A stretch of 64,000 nt of DNA, from NCBI RefSeq assembly GCF_004295685.1, contig NZ_AP019368.1:2563501-2627500 (forward strand), read 5' to 3'. The stretch is from Fluviispira sanaruensis. GTDB taxonomy: Bacteria > Bdellovibrionota_B > Oligoflexia > Silvanigrellales > Silvanigrellaceae. Positions 49,605 through 57,266 of this stretch are shown here, one piece after another. Position numbers and translations under genes: made by a program. How positions within the stretch are numbered: the stretch's first letter is position 1; every line of letters starts with the position of its first letter. Under the pieces are notes generated by a model. It made no database searches. It was not told the DNA's origin and worked only from the letters and a program-made list of their open reading frames with translations.

Positions 49605-50015
49605 ATGTCAAGTAAAAGTTTTTTTAGAACATTCTTTAAATCTCTTATATTTTTTATCTCTTTTACATTTACGAGGCAAATATTTGCTGCAGCTCCACCA
49701 GATAGAGATCGAATAAGAGAAAACCCTATTATAGATAATCAAGCTGGAAGATGTCATAAAGTTGCAATGCCTACTGATCAATGCAATAAACAAAGAGATC
49801 ACGCGCTAAGTGCTGGTTGTATTAACCAAATAGAATATAATACTTTGATCCAAATTAATGCATATCCGCTGTGCAATTATGATAACGAATTAAATGGTCA
49901 TTACTCATGCGGCTGTTTTGAAGAAAGTACACGTATTTTTAGCTATGAAAAATCGCCTCACTCAGGTTTTGCAAAATTATGCTGCATCTCCTCTCGTCCG
50001 CTTGGAAAAACTTGA
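49605..50015 (+). CDS. Small exported cysteine-containing protein (paralogue 3), Hint-like end
   Basis: The 136-codon frame has AAGGAG 8 nt upstream and a signal peptide (cleavage near IFAAAPP). It shares AGRCHK, DQCNKQRDHA, GCINQIEYNTLIQINAYPLC with its neighbour. Then comes YSCGCFEESTRIFSYEK, which looks like the opening of a Hint (hedgehog/intein) domain. The frame runs about 20 more residues of poor-looking sequence. The reading then makes better sense in the +1 frame, which continues as the helical protein at 49945. A frameshifted fusion is likely. Confidence 0.55.
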   Translation: MSSKSFFRTFFKSLIFFISFTFTRQIFAAAPPDRDRIRENPIIDNQAGRCHKVAMPTDQCNKQRDHALSAGCINQIEYNTLIQINAYPLCNYDNELNGHYSCGCFEESTRIFSYEKSPHSGFAKLCCISSRPLGKT

Positions 50016-50592
50016 AAAAATATTCGATTTATCACGTAAAGCATCTGTGAATAAACTGAAAATAGAATTGCTAAATAATGTACGTATTCCTTTGGAAAAA
50101 ACTCTGCAAGAATTTCAAAATATTTTAGCCGCTTCAAAAATTGCCGATGCAACACTCGCTAATCTAATTCAAGCTGAAAATAAAATGAATGAATACGTAT
50201 TAAACCTCCAATATTTTAAAGCAAAAAAACTTTTAACTCAGGTGCAAAAAGATTGTACAGAAAAGAAAAATGAATTGCATGCGCATCCTCTGAGTAAAAC
50301 ATATTTAAAATCTGCCATACTGAGAGTTGATACACTCTGCAAGGCCTCGGAAGAGCACTTCCAATTTTTCATCACACTCAACGCAGCAAAACATGAGTAT
50401 GTCTTAAATTTTTCCAAACTGGTAAATTCAAGTATTAATGTAAATTGTCATGGTCAAGCACATATTGTTGCCTGTAATAAATTGGCTGTATTAAAGAATA
50501 TCGATGATGAAAATCTAAAAATATTACCAGAAAATAAACTTGAATTTATTGAAGATCAATGGGACAGCCTTTATCAGGAGTATAGAAAATGA
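49945..50592 (+). CDS. N-terminally truncated paralogue of the 44228 protein (copy 2)
   Basis: The 215-residue frame begins at ATG 49945 without a ribosome site (a longer ATG at 49894 is equally poor) and without a signal peptide. It aligns with the second half of the 380-residue protein at 44228, including the Cys pair (VNCHGQAHIVACNKLAVLKN) and the ending YQEYRK against LEEYKL. It overlaps the end of the 49605 gene in another frame, as if a signal-bearing front piece had been joined to this back piece with a 1-nt shift. Its stop overlaps the start at 50589 as ATGA, as in copy 1. Confidence 0.55.
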   Translation: MKNRLTQVLQNYAASPLVRLEKLEKIFDLSRKASVNKLKIELLNNVRIPLEKTLQEFQNILAASKIADATLANLIQAENKMNEYVLNLQYFKAKKLLTQVQKDCTEKKNELHAHPLSKTYLKSAILRVDTLCKASEEHFQFFITLNAAKHEYVLNFSKLVNSSINVNCHGQAHIVACNKLAVLKNIDDENLKILPENKLEFIEDQWDSLYQEYRK

Positions 50593-52247
50593 GAAAATTG
50601 AAATTATTAAAATATTATTTTCTACTATCTTTTTTATTTATATGCCACCTCTATACACCAGCTCAGGCAAATGAATGTCCCAAAGATTTTATCGAAAATA
50701 AAAAACCAGCCATTCCTTTTGTTCCTTTTCCCATGAAGGATCCCGATACAGGCAAACCACTTTTACCCGAAGATAAAATTACCATAGAAGATCGCGATGG
50801 AAAAAAATATGAAATAAAGGCCATAGATTTTTTTAACAATGTCAATTCCATGGAATATTCACTTTCTCAATGGGGCTATTCCTTAAGAGACACAGAAGGA
50901 AGTTATAATTTAAGCACTCTCGACATATGTGCAAAACTTTTAGATAAACAAAAAGATATAATCGAAAAAGAATTAAGAAAAGATCCTGCCAATAAAATAT
51001 TGTCCTACGATGAATGGATGAAAAATATTGAAGCCGCACTCGATGCCTACAAAGTCGCAATTCCGAGTTTGGAGGATTTAGCAAAATATGGGAATGATGC
51101 CAAATTCGACGATTTTATTACCACTGTAAAAGCTTTTGATGTACCACGCCCCGTGTTTAAAAAAGTTGAATTAAAGAGTTTCAATAAAGAAAAAAATTGG
51201 TCTTTTGAAAAAGGACAAAAATCAAAATTTTTTATTGGTGGACATGCTGGCTATAAAATCGCTGCAAGTAAGGTTGAAGTCGATGCCTTGGCAGATGCTG
51301 GTTTAGATGGCGCCGTTCTTGGCGTTTGGGAAGGACAAATTGCCAATGCCTATGCCAAAGCAAAATCTCCCGCTACTCAAAAAGGTTCATTGGATATAAA
51401 TGCGAGTGTCTTTGGCAAAACACTTTATGTCTTTAAAGAAGAATTAAAAAATGACAATTATAAAGATGAAAAAATGCTATTTAACACTCCAGTGAGCTTA
51501 GAGCATTCCGTCCGTTTTGTGATCGGGCCTATTCCTGTTCGTGTGGCTGTAGGATTACGTGGCAATAATTTTATGCGCTGGGGAGTGGAACTTGTTCCGT
51601 TACAGATTCAGACATATTTACAACATTATGCTGGCATAGATGCCTACGCTTCTGCGGCAGTGGATGCTTTTATTGCTGGAGCTGGTGCAAGAGGAAGGCT
51701 TATTTTAGTTGCTCTCGACACTCGTGTCACTGCAGGTGCGCTTGTTGAGTTTAATGATGTGCCAGAATTAAAACTAGAACTTGTTGGTACGACAGAGTTA
51801 AATACACTTCAAGGTGATATCAGTCTATTTGTTTACGCCTATGTTCCCACTTGGAAATTTTGGAAAGCATTTTTTGAACGCAAGGAGTGGTCCACGACTC
51901 TATGGAGCTCCCCTGGCTATGTGCTAAAAGGAAATATCTTTGATTATTCCGCAACTCTTTCCCCCACAGGTTTTCGCGCAAAAGGTGATTTAAGCGTTAG
52001 TGATGTAGCAGAACAGCTCGAAATTGATCGCAATTTGCAAAGAGAAAATAAAATAACCGACCTTGAAAATAAAACTCAGGAAAAGCTCAATGAAACCTTC
52101 AATGCCATCGTCAACGACTTAAAAAGCGAAAACAATTTAAAAATTTTTAAAAATGAGGTATTTTATTCGGAGTCAGAAAAAAGCATAGAGAAGATCGTCG
52201 GAGATTATTTAACTGAACTTGAGAAATGGTCTGGGCAAAATATATGA
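50589..52247 (+). CDS. Exported beta-rich protein, second partner of duplicated pair (copy 2)
   Basis: The 552-residue protein has a signal peptide (FLLSFLFICHLYTPAQANE) and is a full-length paralogue of the protein at 45367. A conserved front domain (residues about 30-130) leads to a charged linker, a large beta-rich region (residues about 190-480) and a helical Lys/Glu-rich tail. Shared blocks include KKPAIPFVPFPM, WGYSLRDTEGSYNLS, LQTYLQHYAGIDAYA-like segments and IFDYSATLSPTGFRAKG. It is ATGA-coupled on both sides, to 49945 upstream and to the HEAT-repeat gene downstream. Function is unknown; a secreted or periplasmic complex is likely. Confidence 0.7.
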   Translation: MRKLKLLKYYFLLSFLFICHLYTPAQANECPKDFIENKKPAIPFVPFPMKDPDTGKPLLPEDKITIEDRDGKKYEIKAIDFFNNVNSMEYSLSQWGYSLRDTEGSYNLSTLDICAKLLDKQKDIIEKELRKDPANKILSYDEWMKNIEAALDAYKVAIPSLEDLAKYGNDAKFDDFITTVKAFDVPRPVFKKVELKSFNKEKNWSFEKGQKSKFFIGGHAGYKIAASKVEVDALADAGLDGAVLGVWEGQIANAYAKAKSPATQKGSLDINASVFGKTLYVFKEELKNDNYKDEKMLFNTPVSLEHSVRFVIGPIPVRVAVGLRGNNFMRWGVELVPLQIQTYLQHYAGIDAYASAAVDAFIAGAGARGRLILVALDTRVTAGALVEFNDVPELKLELVGTTELNTLQGDISLFVYAYVPTWKFWKAFFERKEWSTTLWSSPGYVLKGNIFDYSATLSPTGFRAKGDLSVSDVAEQLEIDRNLQRENKITDLENKTQEKLNETFNAIVNDLKSENNLKIFKNEVFYSESEKSIEKIVGDYLTELEKWSGQNI

Positions 52248-54070
52248 AGATTTTAAAATCAAAAATAATATTCTCATTCTTTCTTACACTTTTTATAATC
52301 GGCATAGCTTATTATTTAAATGGAAAATTCTTTCAAAGACACTATAAATTGAGCTGTAGACTGGGAGATAGAAAGTATTATGATGTCTCCTATATCTCAA
52401 CTGGATCGAGTGACTTAACTTTATTTCAATCCACCAAACAAGCATTTAAAGTTGAATTTAAAGGAAAAGTTAAGGAAACATGTCTTGAAGATAAAGATGA
52501 GAGTATTTTTATTCAATATGATTTTAAAAATGCACATACCTTTGTAAGAAATCAAGAAATTACTCAGCATCTGAAAGACAGTCATATTAATACCAATTTA
52601 GTTCTTGTTGATATATCTAAAAATGGAGTTATCAATGAGATTTATTTTAGTAAATATATTGATCCAACTATTAGTAATATTTATAGAGAATACATAGCAA
52701 ACAGCTTTGTCAATTTTACAAATAAAGAAAACAACAAAAATGAATGGGAAAACAGCATTCAAAATTTCGCGGGTATAAGCCAATACGTTTATACAATTTT
52801 AAATGCAAGAGTGACGCGCAATTTTGTTGATGGAGATGGCCAAAATCAGTCCTTTTTATATGATGATGCCAAAAATATTAAAAAATATTATAGTAATGAT
52901 TCTCAAACATTTTATAGCCTAGCTGCGAATAATATTCCTTTTTCTATTCGCATGAAAAGATATTTAAATTTATTTTTAAATAATAAACAAATTGGCTTTG
53001 AAGAAACCACATTTTATAAAAAACTGCAAGAAACAAAAAATACAGATTTAGCAAGTATTCAAAATAAGGTAAATTCTTTGAAAGGATCTGAATTCTATAA
53101 AACTGACCTTTTAGCAAAAGATGTTGAAGAGAGATTAAAAGAAAAGATTCTTTTACAAAATTTTAAATATACACAATTTACAGATTTTTTACGCCAAGCT
53201 GATTTAGAAAAAAAGGAAAACTATACAGAATATTTTTTACAACTCAAATCTTTATTTAGTTTGGAACCTAAATCAACCAGCGATGCTATTCCATATCTGG
53301 CAAAATTAAATCAAATGAGCGATGAATTTTCTCTTGTTATTTCAGCTTTAGTAAATGCAAATAACATAGAAAGCCAACAAGCAATGATTCAAACTTATTA
53401 CTTGCTCACAGATAAAAAGGCTAAAATGGTTCTCCTTGCGAATTTGGCAACGAGTGAAAGTCCTGCAATTGAGACAGAAACATTTGCTCGCTCCTTTTTA
53501 TCCATAAATGATCGAGACATTCGCAATACGGCTGTTCTAGCTTTAGGTAACATTGCTAGAAATTTAAATGGTAAAGATAATAATCGTAAAAATAATGTCT
53601 TCAATGATCTCACAAACGAAGTAAACTCAGCGCAAGATCCGCATGCAAAAAGCGTTGCTCTCCTTGCACTTGGCAACGCAGCCGATGAAAGGGCTTTAGA
53701 CAATATCAAAGCCAATCTTTCTGCACAAAATGAAGATGTACGTAAATCAGCAGCATTTGCTTTGCGCTTTATAAATCGCAGTGAACCCGATCAAGCGTTA
53801 AATAATATTCTGCTTTATGACAAATCAGAAGCGGTTAAATTGTCAGCTCTTGAAGCCATTGCCTATAGAAATCAAGGTCAGGAAATTATAGAAACGCAAA
53901 AGAAAATTCTCCGTTCTGATGTATCGGAAAAAATTAGGATGCAAGCGCTTAAAAATCTTGCCCAAGCAGGGGAAAAAGAGGAAGTGAAATATGCAATGAC
54001 GAATGATCTGTCAAAATCTGTCCGCACTTATGCTGAAAATCTATTAACACGCTTTGAGAATAATCTGTAA
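52244..54070 (+). CDS. Membrane-anchored HEAT-repeat protein resembling lipid-transfer (vitellogenin-type) modules
   Basis: The 608-residue protein has one N-terminal membrane segment (IIFSFFLTLFIIGIAYYL). Residues about 35-230 form a beta-rich domain with YKLSCRLGDRKYYDVSYIST and VLVDISKNGVINEIYFSKYI. Helices follow, then HEAT-like repeats at about 390-605 (TAVLALGNIARNL, HAKSVALLALGNAADERALD, VRKSAAFALRFINRS). A barrel plus helical-solenoid order with a G-x-I-xx-I-x-F strand resembles the vitellogenin/large lipid transfer N-module; this is a visual resemblance only. The ATG lies in the stop of the previous gene (ATGA). Confidence 0.6.
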   Translation: MKILKSKIIFSFFLTLFIIGIAYYLNGKFFQRHYKLSCRLGDRKYYDVSYISTGSSDLTLFQSTKQAFKVEFKGKVKETCLEDKDESIFIQYDFKNAHTFVRNQEITQHLKDSHINTNLVLVDISKNGVINEIYFSKYIDPTISNIYREYIANSFVNFTNKENNKNEWENSIQNFAGISQYVYTILNARVTRNFVDGDGQNQSFLYDDAKNIKKYYSNDSQTFYSLAANNIPFSIRMKRYLNLFLNNKQIGFEETTFYKKLQETKNTDLASIQNKVNSLKGSEFYKTDLLAKDVEERLKEKILLQNFKYTQFTDFLRQADLEKKENYTEYFLQLKSLFSLEPKSTSDAIPYLAKLNQMSDEFSLVISALVNANNIESQQAMIQTYYLLTDKKAKMVLLANLATSESPAIETETFARSFLSINDRDIRNTAVLALGNIARNLNGKDNNRKNNVFNDLTNEVNSAQDPHAKSVALLALGNAADERALDNIKANLSAQNEDVRKSAAFALRFINRSEPDQALNNILLYDKSEAVKLSALEAIAYRNQGQEIIETQKKILRSDVSEKIRMQALKNLAQAGEKEEVKYAMTNDLSKSVRTYAENLLTRFENNL

Positions 54071-54094
54071 TTTTCAGAAAGCGAAAATTATTTC

Positions 54095-56038
54095 ATGCAA
54101 AATAATTTGTTACTTAATAATGAAGATGCTCGCCTTGAGGAACTATATTCACTTCAGATACTCGACTCAGAAGTAGATGAGCAAATTGATGCTATAACAG
54201 AAATTGCTTTTTATATCACCCAAGTGCCTATCGTTTTAGTCAGTCTTATTGATAAAGATCGGCAATGGTTTAAATCAAAGATTGGGATTCACGTTACAGA
54301 AACACCAAGAGAAATTTCCTTTTGTGCACATACAATTCAGCAAAAAGAAATATTTATTGTGGAGAATGCATTAATAGATGAAAGGTTTAAGAATAATCCA
54401 CTTGTCAAAAGCGATCCCAATATTACATTTTATGCAGGAGTCCCCCTTACAACGAGTAAGGGTTTTAATATTGGAACCTTGTGCATAATTGACACAAAAA
54501 CTCGCAGTCTTGAAAAGCAGCAAATTTTAATTCTAAAAAAACTTGCAAAACAAATTATTGTATTATTTGAGCAAAATAAAAAAAATCTTGAATTACAAAC
54601 AATTGAAAATCGACTAAATTTGAGCTTAAGCACTGCTAAAATGGGAGTATGGGAATGGGATTTTATAGATGATGTGCTTATCTGGGATAAAAGTATGTAT
54701 CAATTATATGAAATATCTGAAAAAGATTTTTCAGGAGCAGCAGATGCCTGGGGAAAAATTCTCCACCCAGATGATTTAAAAAAATCGCTTGGACATGTAA
54801 AGAACTCAATTGAAAGTAAAGAAAATATTGATTATGAGTTTAGAGTCATTTTGCCATCAAAAAAAATAAAATACATTCAGACAAAGGCCCACTTAATTTT
54901 AAATTCGAAAGGTGATCCTGTTAAATTTTATGGAATAAATTTTGATATAACAAAAGAAAAAACATCTAAAATAGAAGCCGATAAATTGAGATATGCACTT
55001 AATAGTTCTGCTATAATTAGCGCCACAGATGCAAACGGTATTATCACATTCGTGAACGATAAATTTTCAGATACGTCTTTGTATTCAAAAGAAGAGCTAA
55101 TCGGAAAAAGTCATAAAATAGTAAATTCAGGTTATCATCCAAAAGAGTTTTTTTCAGAGCTCTGGAAAACTATTAAATCTGGAAAAATATGGCAAGGCGA
55201 AATATGTAATAGAAAAAAAAATGGCAATATTTACTGGGTTAGTAGTTATATCATTCCATTCAAAAATGATTTAAATATTATTGATCAATATATCTCAATC
55301 CGATATGAAATCACTGAAAAGAAATCTGCTGAAAAGCAATTGATTCAATCTGCAAAAATGTCCTCTCTCGGGGAGATGTCCAGTAGTATAGCTCATGAAA
55401 TTAAAAATCCTTTGGCCATTATTAGTGGTAAGGCATCATTGCTCTTAGCAAAAATTAAAAATGGAAATAAAATTGACCAAAATGACTTAGAAAAAAAACT
55501 AGAAGAAATTCAAAATACATGCGGTAGAATAGCAAGAATTATAAAAGGTCTTAGTAATTTCTCAAGAGATTCTGCTGATGATCCTTTTATGAAATTTAAA
55601 GTATCAACTATAATTGAAAATGCACTCGCTATATCGAATGAAAGATTAAAAGATAAACTCATAGAAATATTTGTCACAGGTGATATAAATTGTGAAATTA
55701 GTTGTAGAGAAAGCCAAATCGCTCAGGTACTGTTAAATTTGTTAAATAATTCATACGACGCTCTGGAAAATACTACTGAAAAATGGGTTGAAATTAATGT
55801 AAAAAATGACTTAGAAAATAAAAAAATAATAATAAGTGTTACTGATTCTGGAAATGGAATAGATGATAAAATAAAAAATAATATTATGCAGCCATTTTTT
55901 ACTACCAAAGAACTAGGCAAAGGCACTGGACTTGGTCTGAGCATATCCAAAGAAATTGTAGAAAATCATGGAGGCAAGTTTTATTTAGACTCGAATAATA
56001 AAAATACAAAATTTATTCTTGAATTTCCTTTTGTCTAG
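54095..56038 (+). CDS. GAF-PAS-PAS sensor histidine kinase
   Basis: The 647-residue protein has no membrane segment. It opens with a GAF domain (about 20-165: EISFCAHTIQQKEIFIVENA, YAGVPLTTSKGFNIGTLCII). PAS follows (about 175-300: STAKMGVWEWDFIDDVLIWD), then a second PAS (about 310-415: SAIISATDANGIITFVNDKF). The HisKA box is GEMSSSIAHEIKNPLAIISG with the phospho-His, and the ATPase domain has LLNLLNNSYDALEN, VTDSGNGIDD and GKGTGLGLSIS. It autophosphorylates in response to a cytoplasmic signal. No response regulator is adjacent. It starts 24 nt after the HEAT-repeat gene and overlaps the convergent desaturase gene by 4 nt. Confidence 0.93.
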   Translation: MQNNLLLNNEDARLEELYSLQILDSEVDEQIDAITEIAFYITQVPIVLVSLIDKDRQWFKSKIGIHVTETPREISFCAHTIQQKEIFIVENALIDERFKNNPLVKSDPNITFYAGVPLTTSKGFNIGTLCIIDTKTRSLEKQQILILKKLAKQIIVLFEQNKKNLELQTIENRLNLSLSTAKMGVWEWDFIDDVLIWDKSMYQLYEISEKDFSGAADAWGKILHPDDLKKSLGHVKNSIESKENIDYEFRVILPSKKIKYIQTKAHLILNSKGDPVKFYGINFDITKEKTSKIEADKLRYALNSSAIISATDANGIITFVNDKFSDTSLYSKEELIGKSHKIVNSGYHPKEFFSELWKTIKSGKIWQGEICNRKKNGNIYWVSSYIIPFKNDLNIIDQYISIRYEITEKKSAEKQLIQSAKMSSLGEMSSSIAHEIKNPLAIISGKASLLLAKIKNGNKIDQNDLEKKLEEIQNTCGRIARIIKGLSNFSRDSADDPFMKFKVSTIIENALAISNERLKDKLIEIFVTGDINCEISCRESQIAQVLLNLLNNSYDALENTTEKWVEINVKNDLENKKIIISVTDSGNGIDDKIKNNIMQPFFTTKELGKGTGLGLSISKEIVENHGGKFYLDSNNKNTKFILEFPFV

Positions 56039-56952
56039 TAATTATATTTTTCTTTTTTCTGATTCGTATAATATTCCTTTTGTAGGTCAAGAGAAGTTTT
56101 GCCATTTCCGCTATGACTCCATCCAGGTGCTTTAATAAGATATTTAATTTTGTCTGAATATTTATCTGCATTTTTTATATCTTGATACAATTCCTTCACC
56201 ATATGCAGACCGATTATAAAAGGATTGAAGGAATTTATATTATGTAGAACCCCATATTTTGGTTCGTTTTCCTCCGCTTTAAAAGTCTTAAAGATTTTAT
56301 CCCAGATAATAAAAATTCCTGCATAGTTTTTATCCAGATAGAGAATATCAGAGCCGTGATGTACTCTATGATGGCTTGGGGTATTAAAAATAACCCCAAA
56401 ATATCCCAGAGATTTTGTCAAACGTGTGTGAAGCCAAAATTGATAAAATAAATTCAACGACACCTGTAATAAAATATCTTCAACCCGAAAACCAATAATC
56501 GCTAATGGAGCCCAAAACACCCAAGTTATAGGTGATCCTAACCAAGGTTGGCGCAGAGCTGTTCCAAAATTATAATATTGCGAGGAATGGTGTGTTTCAT
56601 GTGCACACCAAAAAAATCGACAAATGTGACTGAGCCTATGATACCAATAATAGCAAAAATCATCTGCAAAGATAAGAAGCAAAAATATCCACCAATTTAT
56701 TTTTTGCTCATATAAAATAGCAGAAAGAGCATATGGAATTTTGAATAAGCTATTTTGATTGAGAAAGTAAAAAATCTTAAAGACAAAAATATTGCAAATT
56801 CCAGATACGATAAGGAATCCAATTCCCATCGATAAACTTGCAACAGTGTCGCTCAATATATATGTATTTGGTAACCTTTTACGTGCATAGAGCAATTCAA
56901 AAATGATTGAAAAAAGATAAATAGGAATCGTATATATTAAAAATTTTTCCAT
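56035..56952 (-). CDS. Sterol desaturase/fatty-acid hydroxylase family protein
   Basis: The 305-residue integral membrane protein has several helices and the di-iron histidine boxes of the family: YYWYHRLSH, then WCAHETHHSSQYYNFGTALR, and NTPSHHRVHHGSD. Such enzymes hydroxylate or desaturate lipids using oxygen. Bacterial members act on fatty acids, sterol-like lipids, hopanoids or sphingolipids; the substrate is not readable. It is alone on its strand between the kinase gene and the broken toxin-like gene. Confidence 0.92.
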   Translation of the reverse strand: MEKFLIYTIPIYLFSIIFELLYARKRLPNTYILSDTVASLSMGIGFLIVSGICNIFVFKIFYFLNQNSLFKIPYALSAILYEQKINWWIFLLLIFADDFCYYWYHRLSHICRFFWCAHETHHSSQYYNFGTALRQPWLGSPITWVFWAPLAIIGFRVEDILLQVSLNLFYQFWLHTRLTKSLGYFGVIFNTPSHHRVHHGSDILYLDKNYAGIFIIWDKIFKTFKAEENEPKYGVLHNINSFNPFIIGLHMVKELYQDIKNADKYSDKIKYLIKAPGWSHSGNGKTSLDLQKEYYTNQKKEKYNY

Positions 56953-57266
56953 AATTCACCGCAATAAAAAGAAATCATAAATTTATAGACGTTATAAAAT
57001 GGATAACATAATAAAATTATTAAAGCACCTACCTATAATCACGTTTCATTCTGTTTCTTTAGTTAGCCGAATATTAGAATACAGTAACATAAACATATAA
57101 TTTTTTTTAATTATAATTAATAAATATTAAAAAATACATAAATTTTTTATTTATTGTTGAAAAAATACAAAAAAATATCTCATAAATGAAAATTATTTAA
57201 AAATGTACCTTTAAATCAATTATTTAATAATTATTGATTGAGGAAATTGCAGGCAGGAGAGTTACA
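56953..57266. other. AT-rich divergent intergenic region
   Basis: About 310 bases without a gene, between the desaturase gene and the toxin-like gene. It is strongly AT-rich from 57090 to 57240. Promoters for both flanking genes must lie here. I see no clear consensus pair or repeat. Confidence 0.4.
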
